Counted from the stretch's first letter, positions 32,930 through 46,570 are shown. The stretch is 64,000 nt of DNA from Nemania diffusa (GCA_038501195.1 JBBPUQ010000011.1:1364001-1428000); one strand, 5' to 3'. Numbers and translations are program-made. Notes: generated by a model from the letters alone, not told the origin.

Positions 32930-34771
32930 TTAGAGCTTCCGCAGTTCTATTATCGTTTCGTTATCGTTCTCGACAAGCGCCTCCTGCGTCGCTTGTTCGT
33001 TATCTAAGGGGGTTTCCTGCGCCCACTCATGGCCATTATTTCCAAGCACTTGGTGTATGAAGTCAGTAATTAGCTAACAAAGTTATGAGGGGGGCTGGCG
33101 TATTGGTAGATGTGGGGGACTAGAGGATTGAAACTATAAATATAACTCACAATAGTCGCCCAAGTATCTCATGGCGTGGAAAATCTCCTCGCCCGCTGGT
33201 ATGATATGGTCGTTTGGGAGAAGAAAACCGTAACTCCCGGTGTCTCTGAGCTTGATTTGATAGCTATAATGTGCTCCAAACTCATGGTAAAAATAGTCTA
33301 TAGCAGAACCTCCTCTGGATTCGATTGGTGGCCCGGCCGAATTTGCGACGGCACCTTCGCATGCCGATGCCACTGTATAAGCCTCCCCGTTTGATAGCCT
33401 CATGTGTTTGGCTAGGTTCATGGCAACCTCTTGAAGGTTCTCGGCATTGGGAGGCTGAACATTGCAAGAAAAAGAGTATGGAACGAGGACTTGCTGGGAA
33501 TAAGAGTGCAGATCAAGGTACCCTATGAATTTGGAGCCGTTCTCTGTCTCATTCCTGGCCCAATCTGCTAATCGAGCAGCCTCGACAGCTTGAAGCGGCT
33601 CATCACCGCCATAGCTCTCGGAACAAGGCTCATTCTGACGGTCCACCAAGTTCCATTGATATGGAAATGAATGGTCGAGGTCGAATCCCTGACAGTATGA
33701 CATCTTGGTCCGTTGCCGAGATTTGCGGTAGAGTCTATCGACTTCCCATGTATACTCATACCCATCGGGATTTAGAACTGGGACGAAGACTAAATCGAAG
33801 CGCTCGAGTATCTTTTTAACTATTGGGTCACTATCGGCGGACTGAATAAAGGACCAAGCGACGTAGTTGACAGAGCTCGTAGAAATCCATTCTCGCGCAT
33901 GAAAGCCACCAGTGACCAAGATAATCTCACGGCCTTGACTGGGCGTGTCTTCGCTAGGTCGTAGGCCGACTCGCAAAGCTGGAATATCACGGCCCTCGTA
34001 AGATTTCCCAATATTAATCATCTGAACGAGGCCGCGGCCCCGAAACATGGAGTCGAGCAGGCGCATCCAGGCCACCATGACGGAATATGGCTGGTAGTCT
34101 TGAAAATAAACATCGGCGACGTCGGACTTGCCTGGTAGAGAATGCGACACGGAAGCAGTCCCGCGGTCGTATAGTTGATAGGTATGGGTGAGGTCCCGGC
34201 GAGAGGGGTAAGTGGCGGCGGCCGCGCGAGCGAGGTCTGGGATGAGGATAGCGTGATGTAGAGACGAAGGCAGGGCGCGGGTTAGGAAGCGGACACGGCG
34301 GCTGGGAATTCGAATGTCTACATGATTGTCGGTGAAGTCCCAGACATCAAGCAACATGCGGTCCACCACGGTGCGCAAGGCAGCTTCATGCTGGGCATGA
34401 GAAATGTTGAAGCGGATGACGACTTGCTCTTCGTAGTTCTTCAAGCTCTCGATGAGCCTCGGGCGGTCGTCGACCCACCGAGTCAGGCTGCCGCTTGCCG
34501 AGGCATGCGAGGACGAGGTCGAGGAGATATGGTCGAAGAGGCGGCGGAGAAAGGAGCGGGGAGTAGAGGTGGGCGTGGACGCAGAGGCAGAGCTAGAACC
34601 AGACGTATGTGGCGCTTGGTGGGGAGGCGTTGAGATCCGATTCGGGCTTTCACCTCGAAGCGGAGGAAGGCCGGGGATGCGCCATGCGTTTGTATATTCG
34701 ATACTCCCCAAGCATAGCAAGAGGAAGGCTATGAATAGGGGGGAATACGGACGATGGTAGATCAGGCGCAT
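32930..34771 (-). CDS. ecm14: Ecm14-type secreted pseudo-metallocarboxypeptidase
   Basis: M14A carboxypeptidase family member, the Ecm14 branch, which has lost peptidase activity and affects the cell wall in yeast. Spliced as complement(32930..33048, 33151..34771), 1740 nt and 579 residues. The start at 34771 is preferred because the next residues are a signal peptide (FIAFLLLCLGSIEYTNA). A Ser/Thr/Pro-rich linker, a prodomain (about 100-200) and the M14 domain follow. Zinc-ligand positions are retained: His291 and Glu294 in GGFHAREW, His422 in YLDLHSYSQ. The position normally held by the catalytic Glu is Lys507 in YQIKLRDTG, the known Ecm14 hallmark. Asn-X-Ser/Thr sites are present (FNIS, NETE). 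Exon 2 encodes an acidic, Asn/Glu-rich tail reading LLGNNGHEW onward; its acceptor is an AAG, slightly unusual. The protein is complete. Confidence 0.94.
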
Positions 34772-36890
34772 GTTGACAACGACAGCTGTGGTCGCATCGC
34801 CACCCGCACGGCGATCACCACAAATTCTAGATGAACGAGGTGTTAGTTGTAAGTCGGAGGACCGCAAGATCCTCTCTACCTAACCCAGGTAATTCCCTAT
34901 TTACTTGGGATGATATACCTAGCAGACCAGAGGCGGAAACGGTCTACAGTAGATAAACAGGCCCTTAAGGTGAGAAAGAAGGATGCCTGATTTCGCTTGC
35001 CCGTGCCATCTAATTCTAGCCTCAGAGACCGGTACCTGCCTAAGTGTCGCCTATCTAAGTGCCGCCTAGCCTGCGTAGAGGACGCATGCTTTGGTGGGGT
35101 TGAGTGAGGCGATTGGACGTTGGGCGGAGCGGGTCTCCCTCGCCTCTCGCGCTGTGGGCTACTGTACCTATACATAGCTGCCCACTCACCTGCCGCTAGG
35201 GCTGCTATTAATGTTATTTTCTTTATACCTACATATGAAGATAAATTGCCTACCTCATCTAGGTACCTACGTAGGTAGGAGGCAGTTAAGCATAATCGTG
35301 ACATCGATATTGACTTTGCGTAACAGGTGGTAAAGAATACCATATCTAAGTAAGTAGGTATATCAATCATGGAGACAGACTTACACCAATTCTCATCAAT
35401 GAATTAGGTACCTTATGTATTCCCGGTCCACCCCCCAAAGCTTCCAAGCTTGTTTCTTGCTTATTTGTGACGCCAAAGAAACCGTTGTACTTGTCTGACC
35501 TGATCTAGCTTATTGGAATGGGGTGCACTTGAAACACAGCCCGGACGTTCTAACAACCGAGAAATGGAAACCGAGAACCTGGAAACACTGACATAGATGC
35601 ATCGGCAGCTCTGGGAATGACACAATGATGTTCGGATTACGCAATGGCTCGTTTGACTGTTGAAGTCTCTGCTGTGGCGGTACGGGTAGTGCAGCATGTG
35701 GAGTTACCTAGACCGGTAATCCAGCTTCGGGTTGCAGGTTTGCAGGTTTACAGGTTACCTAGGGTTGCAGGCGGCAGCTTGGAGGCGGCCTCAGGTTTCA
35801 TTCGATACGTAGGTAACATATCTATCGGAAGACTCTGCGGTATGTTCAACGACGCATGTAGATGTCTGCTTAGAGGCCAACGTTCAAAGGTTTAAATTGA
35901 CCGATACCTTGTGGTGTATTCAGATCTGCGTGTAGAATTAAAACGTCGATTCACTACTAAGGTACCTACCAGGTATGTTGACGTTGATTAAAATATGCAT
36001 AATTAATTAGGTGAAGTTGTACCTACCTCATACCTGATGTACACTAGCCACATGCACCCGTGGATATGGGACATCATCTTTACTCGACGCGCGTGTACAT
36101 CATCTTTACACGATGGTACGCTACGTATGCTGGGCTAGGATAGAGGAAAATAGGTAGGTAAAGTACGTGTAAGGTACCGTCTAGACTCCAGAGAGGTCCA
36201 AAGCTGCGCGCCGCAATAAATTACTTACATGTGTACCTAATTACCTGCGTGTTACCTACCACATACCTGTGACAGTACCTATAGCCTTAGGTACACTCGA
36301 GCTGAGAACCCTGAGCCCCCCCCATAATTGTTGTCCCATGGGCTGCCATGGGCATGTAATACCTGAATACCTGGTATGTAGGCTTGTACTTCTTTTGTAA
36401 GTGAGGCAGTGCCTCCTCTCTCTCTCTCTCCAATCCAGCAATCAACAAACTGCCCACTTCCTCAACTCGTCATTCTGTCTGTCCTTCGTCAATTGCTTTA
36501 ATTTCTCGGTTCAGCATCTGTCGTCGTTCGCCCGACAGCCCATTGTATCCTGCCAGCAGCCATCTCCCATCTCCCACCTCGAAACCCGAAACACCCCAGC
36601 CCAGTTAATCCTTGATACCTCTCACATTCCACCCAACCATAACCACACCCCCTTTCGACCTCTTGAACCTGGCCTGCCCTTCCCGCCCGTCGTCTCGTGT
36701 CGTGCCTAGCTTGCGGTGCGGTGTTGTGGCCCCGACGAGACAACACATGACAATGGGTCGCCGCCACTGTAGGACTTGACGACATCGTGCTGCCTCGAGC
36801 ATCGCCTGTGCGTGATTCCTGCTACGTTCACTACACACCCCGCGCCTCCAGCCTCCAGCCTCCAGCATCCAGCCGGCCAGCCCGCTCATT
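34772..36890. other. Divergent intergenic region between Ecm14 and the Sec7-PH gene
   Basis: About 2.1 kb, no gene. TACCTA/TAGGTA words are dense at 35230-35410 and 35950-36270. GCAGGTTTGCAGGTTTACAGGTT near 35735-35757 is a short imperfect tandem. A TC repeat lies at 36416-36432. From 36410 to 36890 the sequence is CT- and CCA-rich, probably the 5' UTR of the Sec7 gene, with a CCTCCAGC tandem at about 36845-36872. Confidence 0.6.
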
Positions 36891-39800
36891 ATGCCCTTCT
36901 TACGCCGTCGCGGCGTCATGGCTAGTGAGTCCGACATGCGCCGCTACACCACCTTTCTCGATCCCAAACCTCCAGCCGACACATTCCTCAATCCCGACTC
37001 TGCGAGCCACCGCCTGCAGAATGGCGCCATTTCCCACGATTCCGACAGCAGTCGATTGTCTACCGATCCGAACGCGGATGGAGCCCGACTGAGCCAGGAC
37101 TCGTATGACCGCCCAGAATCCCCCCCCATCCAGGACGAAACCCCGAGACACCGCCGCTTCAGCATGCTCAGGTTCCGGAACGCCTCCGACTCTCAGTTGT
37201 CTACTAGATGGAGACAGCAGCAACAAGCTACCGAGACGCCGCCGCCCATGCCCGAACGTATAGTACCTCTTGCCTTTTATCTTCTTCCTGCTCACCAGAA
37301 CGTCATCTACTGACACGCCGGTTTGGCTCTAGCTCCTGCCATTATCACAACAGCTCCTACCGTGAACTCCCTCGCGGGCAGCACGTCTAACAAGAAGTCT
37401 GGCGTTCGGCTTCCGCTGCGAATGCGCCGCTCAATGGATGTTCCGGGTAATCAGCAAGACCTCATGCCTCGAGTCAAGCTCTTATCGGGCACCAAAAAGG
37501 AGAAAAAGTCTACGATGAGTCGACGCACCGACTCTCCAGCAAGTAAACACACTGTGACCTTCGAGGAACCGTCCAAGTCCACGCCCGTCTCTGCCGCTTC
37601 AGTCATCCCCGAGGACAATGGCGCTACTCTGGCCATGCCGCCTCACCGTCTATCCGAGTCGTCAAGGTCTGAGAGTGGTTCAACCGACCACACTGGCCAT
37701 CTTCAACATGGCACTGGGTCCTCTGGCCTGTTCCGCTTTGGTCGCCGGAGGCAAAAACAGCCAGAGCCCCTGTTCCCTATGGGACACCTTCCCCAGAGAT
37801 CAAAAACACCCATATTGTCAGTGACAGGCTCAAGCGCGCCATCGCTTCCCCGTAATTCCACTTCTACTACGTTTAATGCAGACGCACCTCGCCCATCAAC
37901 TGGCCACGATAGGTCGACACCTTTAGGTTCTCCAAGTCATGGTCTAAGTGGCTTAGCTAATAAGATGACTGGCTCTCCGGCAACTGCACTGTTTCGAACC
38001 AGCTCTCGAAACTCGGGTCAATCGTCACCAACCCGGGCGAGCTTAGGGCTTAGAGGTCGTTCCTCGACGATGAGCTCTCTTGGTGAGAGTTTTGCTGACC
38101 CTCAGCAGCCAGGACTCCCTCGCACGTCATCCTCTACAGGCCGTAAAAGCTTCGGCGATCTCTTAGGGCTTGGTCGTATGCGGCAAAATACCGAGCTTTC
38201 CAGGCACGGTACTCTGACTCCCGCCACACCAGGATCGGGTACCTCTAAAAACAACTCTTTACAGCTAGCGAGAGAAGCAGTAACTCTGCCTGAGCGGTGT
38301 GAAGATGAGACGGCTGCTAAATATCTCGCTCGCGTTGAAGGCATGTTCACCCGCGGCGTGATTGCAAGTTCGCTTTCGAAACACACCGATCCCTTCCATG
38401 CCGCCGTACTTCGTAGCTATATGCGATCGTTTAGCTTTTTTGAGGAGCCTATGGACATGGCAATCCGGAAGCTTCTCATGGAGGCCGAGCTCCCAAAGGA
38501 AACCCAACAGATCGATAGATGCTTGCAAGCGTTTGCGAACCGATACCATGAGTGCAATCCGGGCATTTATACTACACCAGATCAAGCCTATTTTATTGCC
38601 TTCTCTCTACTCATATTACACACGGATGTGTTCAACAAAAACAACAAGTATAAAATGCAAAAGGCAGATTATCTCAAAAACACCCGCGGCGAGGGTATCT
38701 TTGATGATGTATTGGAGTGCTTTTATGACAATATTAGCTATACGCCCTTTATCCACCTAGAAGATGATGTTCACATCAACGGCGATCGTACCGCGAGTCT
38801 CAGGTTAAAGAAAAAGTCTTCTGTGTTTCCCGCAGCCATCGCAGAACCAACCAGGAGATCCAAGGATCTACTTGATCCTTATACACTAATATTAGACGGC
38901 AAGCTAGATATACTGCGGCCGCCGCTCAAAGATCAGATACCCCTAGATGAACATTATAGCTACATGGGCACTGCCAATCGCCTCAGTTTGAAAGAGCTCC
39001 AGAAAACATTCTTTAAGACAGGTATACTTCAAATTATATCAGCTCGCTCGCGCCCGGATGCATTCATGACAGTCAAAACGCAAAACAACCCCGATGCAGC
39101 GCATCCTGGAATAGTTGATATCAAAGTTACTAAAGTAGGGCTACTCTGGAGGAAAGATGTCACCAAAAAGAGGACTCGGTCACCATGGCAAGAGTGGGGT
39201 GCCATCTTAACCGGCGCTCAGTTATACTTCTTCCGCAATGCGGGCTGGGTCAAGAACCTACTCCATCAGCATGAAGTTCATGTGAGATCTGGTCATGATG
39301 GCGTTCCCCTTATATTCAAGCCGCCTCTAGAGAATTTCAAACCAGATGCGTTAATGTCAACGGATGGAGCAGTAGCCCTTTGGGATAGCAATTACAAAAG
39401 ACACAAAAATGCTTTTGTTTATGTTAGGCACGGAGGCCTCGAAGAGATTTTGCTAGCGCAGAGTGAGGAAGATAGAAATGACTGGCTTGCGAAGCTCAAC
39501 TACGCAGCTGCATTCAAGACATCGGGCGTTCGGATGCGTGGCGTTGTTGGTGGCAACTACGAGGGTCAGAACCGCCGAGCGATTCGCAGGTTGGACAGTG
39601 CCGGCGTGACACAACTCATCCAAACCCCGACCGGGGAGGTGGCCATTAACCGGAGCAAGATCGATCATCAAATGGCTCGGGACATACTCCTTGCTCGGCG
39701 AACCATGCTACGCGAGAAAATTGAAGAAGCCGAAGAAAAGCTCGAGATCGCACAGAAACATCTTGAGACGCACCTGAGGAACGCACGACATTTACTCGTC

Positions 39801-41177
39801 CTAGCTCCAATTCAAGAGAAAACTCGAGAACAGGTCTGCAATGGTGCAGCCAAAATCATAGCTCAGCTCAGATGGTCACGCATTGACTTTTGGAAGTTGA
39901 AGTGCCATCGTGATATACTAGCGATGGATCTGGCTGAGGATAGGGAAATGAACGGCGACATTAGGGCAACCTCCCCTACCCCTCTCCTTGCACCTGTAGA
40001 CACCAAGGAAAGTAACAACGTCACGGCACAGCCAGCCCAAAGTTCTCCCACTTTCGTATCACCGCCCCAATCACCTAAGTTCAAACAGCAGCCAGACGCT
40101 GAATCGCCAAGTCAGGAGGTATTCCATACACCGCCATCCAGCGCTACAGCCCCAGCCTTTGAAGACAGACCGCATTCACATTTAGGCCATTCTAGTGCTA
40201 GGAAAGCATCTCTTTCGAGTGTCGCTTCGTCTTCCAACCGTACCACCGCATCGCACCTACAAGGCACGTCAGCTTCTCCTCATCGACCTGGTTCTAATCT
40301 CATTGGTGAAGATTCGGTGGAAGATGAGCATGAAAGACATGTCCTTGAACAGGCGGGACTTCTTGAAATTGAGTCTGCCTCCACCTTCGACCGCCGTCCT
40401 AGCTCAGCCTACACGACTGATGATACACCGGACCATGGCAAGCGAGGTAGCATCGGAGGGACCGACAAGGACCAGCTCGATAGAGGCAGGGTCCGGCGAA
40501 GCCTACAGCGTACCCTTCGAGATGGTGCTGGTCATCTGTCGCATCACCGAAGCAAGAAGGGTAAGGATTCTACGTCAATTGGAGGTGTGTCCGACGATAG
40601 CACGCGCGATGAAGTGCTCTTTCGTGGAAACGGCAGTTTCACGGTCCATGGGAAAAAGGCGTCGGTAATCAACTTTGGCAACGAACTACAAGGTATCGCG
40701 ACAGATGAACACTTGAAACATCGGAAGCAAGCCCAACAAGGCGACGAACCGGAATCTAGATCGCCCGATCACGTTGATGATGATTTCCAATCTCTTCTTG
40801 GCCGCCTTCCTGAACATTCGGCCCGACGTGGATCGGCTACAAGCGCTAGTACGGCGACGGCTCGGTCTTTTCGAGACCTCCATCGCAAATATTCGTCGCG
40901 AGCAACTAAGAGTGTAGCTGGCGGGAATCTTGTCGTACCGTCAGACGAAGACAGCGACGCAGCTCTGAGCTTCTCAGATGGCCGCCGATCTCCTCTCCCT
41001 CCACTTGATGATGAGGAAGACGAAAGCCACGCGTTAGAGACGCCACTACAAACTCGGTTCTATACACCAGACCCTCCAAGCTCCCCAGCCCAGAAAAGCA
41101 ACACGCTAGATGCGGATGAGGAATCGGAAGAGGCCGGTCGTTTTCATTCTTCAACAGTCCAAGAAGTAAGCGCCTAA
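36891..41177 (+). CDS. Sec7-PH domain Arf guanine nucleotide exchange factor
   Basis: Predicted exchange factor activating Arf GTPases, resembling the fungal Syt1/Yel1/Sec74 group. Spliced as 36891..37257 and 37333..41177, 4212 nt and 1403 residues, joined in phase 1 (PMPE-PPAIITTAP). The first 430 residues are Ser/Pro/Arg-rich and disordered. The Sec7 domain spans about 430-620: FTRGVIASSLSK, the catalytic glutamate is Glu512 in LPKETQQIDR, then FANRYHECNP and YFIAFSLLILHTDVFN. A PH domain spans about 700-870 (PWQEWGAILTGAQLYFFR, NAFVYVR, ILLAQSEEDRNDWLAKLN). A coiled coil follows (REKIEEAEEKLEIAQKHLE), then about 450 disordered residues with phosphosite-like SP/RRGS motifs. The gene is long but has only one intron. 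An in-frame second ATG at 36918 is an alternative start. Confidence 0.92.
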
Positions 41178-42096
41178 TAATTGTCATTTTTCATCCATAG
41201 GAATGGAATTAGCGGCTGGAGGCCGCACCATCGTTCCGGAGCACCACAAAAGTGTTCTCACTGCAGGTCATGGCGTTTTTCAAAGCTATGGGAAACAAAT
41301 GAAAATAGAAAGGTTTCCTAGGGCTTAGGGTCAGATTTGTTCGTCCTCGGCCTATTTATCGATCATGTAACGATGGGGAAAGAAGCGAGTAGAGCAAGTG
41401 AGCAGTCAGTCGTCGCTCGTTGCCAGCCGAGCTTATCAGCCAGCTAGCCTGGCTTTGTAATGGGTAATAGGTTTGCCATGAAATTCCCACACAATAGGGC
41501 GCCGGTAGAACATGCCGCTGCACACTTGTACAGATCTAGAGAGGAGCATAGAAGGATCGTATTGACGAGGAAACGAACGCATTGGCAAAAAATATCGTAC
41601 TGTAATATCTAATTGTTTGTTACTTTGTCTATACGCATAGATACACGTGCAGCCTCCTGTTACATGAGATACGATCAGCGATCTTGTCTCGCACAACTAG
41701 ACTAATGAGATGGTCTCATTTTATACCATTGTTACTTATCGTGATCTCATGTCCATTATTGTCCTGACCTTCCTTACATATAAAAGTTAAGTCTATACAG
41801 CTAAGACGATGAGATATTTCATCCTACCTTCAAATTGTTTCGTATCGTGCTTATTAGGTATTGCTTGTCATGTATGGATGCTTTTACGTAAGATGGTAAA
41901 TACAAACTTACCTACTTACCAGTGTCATTTTTACAGCAAGACACAGCCTTATAGGTCTAAGCATTACACAAGCTACGATAAGAATCAAAATAACTCTAGG
42001 CACGGCCGCTTGCGGTGATGTAACCCACGTGGGATCAACGGGTTATGAAGGCATATGGTATATATACAACATAATCCATCGGTGTTTCGGGTTGAT
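41178..42096. other. Convergent intergenic region
   Basis: 3' flanks of the Sec7-PH gene and SRP72. AT-rich from 41590 to 42060. No gene is seen. Confidence 0.55.
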
Positions 42097-44111
42097 TTAT
42101 TTCTTTCCCTTCTTTTTCTTTTTGCCACCGGTTGCCTTTTCCACCTTGACGGCCCCGGCGCCGCCGACGAGCTCGAGGGTCTCTTCCTCCTTGACGACGC
42201 CGCCCTGGGTGGCCTCTTGCGCCCGTTTCTTCCCCTTCTTCCCCTTAGGGCGATAGGTGCTGCGATCACGCAGGGGGAGCCAGCGCTCCGGGTCTGGTAG
42301 TTTGCCTTCTTCGTAGTCCTTGGGCAGCCGCTTCTTCCTGGGGCGCTTCGCGGCCGTGTCTTTCTCGGGTCCGTCTCCCGCTGCTCTTTTCCTACTCGTG
42401 GGCGTCAGGGTTGCAACAGAACATACACCGGCCTCTACTAAGGCTTGGACGTTCACGCCGGCGGTCAGTCTCTCCACGGGGGTTAGCTTCTGGAGATAAG
42501 GCTCAACCTTGGCATAATCGCGAGTGGCAAAAGATGCCACGAGGCCGGCGGCTGCGGTGTTATCCTGGCCTGGTTGCGCGACTAATTTTTCAAATGCAGC
42601 GCCTGCCGCTGCTATATCCTCTGGGTTGGACGAGCGAAGCAGTTCCACGCCGGCCGCTCGTAGGAGAGAGGTGGGTGAGGATTCTGGTTTTGACCGCCAG
42701 TGGGCAGAGGCTCTGGAGAGCTCTGCGCGGATCGAATTCTGCCGGCCTTGGAGTCGGTAGAGCGCTACAGTCGCGGCCACAAGTCCCGGGGAAAATCGCA
42801 CATCCGCGTAATCAGCATTGGTTACGGTCTCTAAACGTTTTAAGAATGTCTCTAGTATGGCTAGAGCTGGACCGGGGTTCCGCATTTGGACGTATAGTTG
42901 GATGATGGTTAGAAGAAGCCCTACGTCGTTAGGGCGTTTCTCTAATACTGGTAAGATCTTTCGGATGGCAGCTTTACCCGACCCCATCTCGGTCCGAGCA
43001 GCGGCGCTGATAACGCCAAGGGGGGCAGCATCGAGCAACGCTGTCGGCGTGGACGCACTAAGAATATGCTTGTTGCTAGCTGAGTCGGCACCCTGGAACT
43101 TCTGCATCTGCAGGTCTAACGCATACTTATTACGCCTTAGGACGGACTGCTGATATTCAAATAGTTTGTCGTTACCAGATAGTTTCCCTGCAAGCTCAGC
43201 GACGCGGTGGGTTAAATAAGGATTACCCTCTGTCCCAGCCAGGGCGATCTGGTTATTCTGAGCGACTGCCCTTGTAGGCGCCTCTAGTATGCTAGGGGGA
43301 TGGTGAGTCGATGATTTGGTCAAAGGGGCAACATTGATACATACTCGGATTGTACGACCAGCTTCTGTAGGGCTACGGCGTCCGCATGCTTTCCTAGCTG
43401 GGAGAGTACATAAATATGCTGAATGATGATGGGGAGCAACTCGGTTTTCTTCTCGTCGGGTGAGAGGTCTTCGCTAGCCTCGCAGAGGTCTCGAGCGCGT
43501 TTAAGGAATACAGAGGCCTTGACAAGCTCGGCTCGTGCAATGTGGGCGCACGCGGCATTGTAGGCGGTTTCAAAGGATTCGAGGTCAGCACGAGAAGCTT
43601 GCCTCTCGCTGTCATCTATCTGGTGGCCGAGGCCAGCCCACTCCAGTTGTGCATTAGTAGCCAGGAGATTGATCTTAATGTCGTTCTCGTCGCCTTGCGG
43701 GCTGGCGTTCTCGCTGGCGAGGCTGTGGTAGATGGAGGCAGCGTCTGAGAAGTTCTCGGCGCGGTATGCGATCTGGGCGCGCAGGTGACGGAAGGGGCGG
43801 GAGGCAGCTTGGGCCGACGGCGCATTCTCGGCGGCGTCCCGGGCTTCCTGGAGGTTGCCGGTCTTATATAGAGCATAGGCCTTCTCGAGGATGCACTCGG
43901 CCTCTAGTGCGTGGCCACCTTCGGCGATGGCTCGCAGGGCGTCGTCGAAGCGGTCGAGTTTGAGGAGGGCAATGACCCGGGTATGGTGAGCATCTTTGTC
44001 GCTCTTCGATGCCCTAATGGCAGCATTGGCGAGCTTAAGGACCTCGTCGTGGTCCTGGATGGTGGCTGCCCGCAGAAGGGAGGCCAGAGCAGCCGCGGGG
44101 TTCGACGACAT
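42097..44111 (-). CDS. srp72: Signal recognition particle subunit SRP72
   Basis: Component of the SRP S domain that binds SRP68 and 7S RNA; acts in co-translational targeting to the ER. Spliced as complement(42097..43291, 43345..44111), 1962 nt and 653 residues. The 53-bp intron restores VVQSD-ILEAPTRAV. The N-terminal two thirds are TPR-like helices (ALLKLDRFDDALRAIAEGG, ILEKAYALYKTGNLQEARDAAENA). The C-terminus carries the SRP72 RNA-binding signature PDPERWLPLRDRS with YRPKGKKGKKR around residues 585-610, preceded by KRPRKKRLPKDYE. It ends in a Lys-rich tail (GGKKKKKGKK). Length is typical (about 650). The gene is convergent with the Sec7-PH gene and faces the 6-kb gene-free region. Confidence 0.96.
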
Positions 44112-45340
44112 GGTATATATATCCTCGCTTATGTGGGTTGTAGTGATATACTTGGCTGGTATTACGTCGGCATGGTTATATCAGACCGGCCCGTTTCGCT
44201 TTTCGCAGGCGTCGGTATCACTGCTGTTTGCAAGCAGCTCTGTTAGTCGTAAATGCACGCTATCGTGGTAGCAGTGGCGAGAGTTGGTGCAGGCCGTCGT
44301 CGTGCGCGATGTGTGGATGGAAGATGTGGGTTCCAATGGTTGGTGTAAGCGGGCACCATGTTCACTTCAAGTTTCAATTAATCGCGATAAGATAAACGTA
44401 GGCAGGTACCTTACACTGTGTCCAGGGCCTGCCCTAGGTATGTTATACCTGTAATGGTCCGTATGTAGATACACGATATTACTATAACGCATATAATTAA
44501 ATGGCGCTTATGCATATATCTGGATATATTCATATGTATAACGCAACGCGACCTTGGAAGCGAGGTCCCGAATCGTGGCTCGAGTTGCTTGTAGCTAGTG
44601 ATCATATATATCTGCACTACCTAATTTACCTAATTTACTTAAGGTAGGTTACCTTACATATTGTAAGACTGCTATTTCTAGTCTTCGCATTCTTTCTATC
44701 TCTCTCCCTGTGGTCTTCCTCTCCTACCTATTTCCTATAGATAGATGCCTAACCAGTGCTAGAAAGCTTCTAACTTTTCATTAAATAGATATCAACGGGG
44801 TCGGGCATGATTTCAAATATTGGGTCTTACGGACAAAGTGGCAGACTTGTTAGTCAACCCGGCACATCGGGCATTATTAAACCCCCATTTTACAGGTTAT
44901 AACATAGCGCTGCTGGCCGCCCGTTAACTCTCCCGGTCTTCGAAGAGTCATCCCAGTAGATAGTGCTAACTTAGAGAACGGACCGATCTTGCACTTGGTT
45001 TGTGATAAGAGTCGAAAGCAGTATATCGATAACCTTCGTATAATTCCAGGTTATTGTTGTCTAATCCCCTATCTTATACAGCATGAAAAAAAAGGAAAGC
45101 TCCAAACCAGGGGGCAAGCAAGCATATGTAAGAAAGGAAACAGCCACTGACGCGCATGTGACAGCATTACGCCATTGTCCGTGATCATTGGTCTATGTAG
45201 GCGGCCGGTATCGTCAATTGCATTGCAGCTAGGTAGAGGTAGATACCGAATGTAGTAAAATCCTGCTCTGGCTGCTGTAGTACTGTAGTATACTAGGCAG
45301 GTAGCTTGGAGGTTAGACCGTTAGATCTAGGGCGGGCGGG

Positions 45341-45370
45341 CTGTTGCGGGCTGTTGCAGGCTGTTGCGGG
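45341..45370. repeat. Three tandem copies of a 10-bp unit (CTGTTGCRGG)
   Basis: Three head-to-tail copies of CTGTTGC(G/A)GG, one with a single substitution. Small minisatellite. Confidence 0.85.
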
Positions 45371-46453
45371 CCGATTCGGGCAAGGTTGGGTATTCTTGGT
45401 CATGGGAAAAGGAACCTCCGGGTGCTTCTCCGGAACCGCTAAAGCGAAACGATCTAGTTAAGCTAAAGTATGTATCTAAACTTCTAAAGTAAGTAGGTCA
45501 AGTCCGGCCAGTTCCCTCTCTATCTAAGGCCTCACAACCAACACTCCAGCCAAATTCAAATACTTACCTCTCTGCTCGTTACCACCGAGAAGGGAGTGAG
45601 GCGATTACACCGTGTGCAGCATCCTCCAGCATCCTCGTCATGGTGATTATTCTCATCACCTATCCATACTACTAATAGACATTACTATGTGAAAATGCCC
45701 TCGACAATGCGCAACCTATGTGTGTCTACGGCGGTCGCTCAATGCAGTCTGCAGTCGGCGGTATTCATCACGTCGGGTTGATAAGCGATACAGTAGCCAC
45801 AATGTAAGACGTGCTTGGCATTTGGCTATTATTATCATCGATCTTTTTTCTCCTGAACCTGGCAGCCAGTGCTCGAGCGGCAAACGCGCTCAACTCCACC
45901 TAAAATTAATTCAACTAGGTAGCTGCCTGCCTACCTACTTACCCAGACGCATACCGCACAGTCTACGCACGCACGCGTACGGCTGTACCCAGACAGGTAC
46001 CTTAGGTAAGCTCGTCCAACGCTCCAACGTTGCGACGGGACATGCGGGTGCCTAGGGTAGCAGCTAAGGTACGGGCCGAAGAATACACATCTACCTAGGG
46101 CTATATGTAGGTAGGCAGGTCTGGGTAGGAGGTGTTCAGCCTTTACGGTACTGGCAGGTACTTGGTAGATCGGAATGGCGATGATTGCAGTCGCGCGCGC
46201 ACAATATAAATGGCATCGACAATGCCATGGCTCCATTCGGAACATAACTGATACTTCCAAGTGCCAAACCGCGGCCAGACTTGGTGGCATGATGGCGTGC
46301 GTGGGGGGCACTCGCCGGGGAGGCGTCGTACGCTTGGCCGGGATTTGCAACACGTACATCCCACACAGGCGCCCACACAGGTAGCAGCAGGCATCCCACC
46401 CCACCTTGCAAATACCTGTCTCCATGTGTTTACACTACATCGTGCGCAGTCAT

Positions 46454-46570
46454 GGTGGGTGGATTGGTGGATTGGCGGATTGGTGGGCTGGTGGACTGGG
46501 TGGACTGGTGGACTGGTGGATGGGTGGATGGGGTGGATGATGGGCGGATGGATGGTGGATGGACGGATTC
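46454..46570. repeat. Minisatellite of GGTGGAT/GGTGGACT units
   Basis: About 115 bp of degenerate 7-8-bp units (GGTGGATT, GGTGGACT, GGTGGATG). The complementary strand would read as a Pro/Ile/His-rich low-complexity peptide, which is a repeat artefact. Confidence 0.85.
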
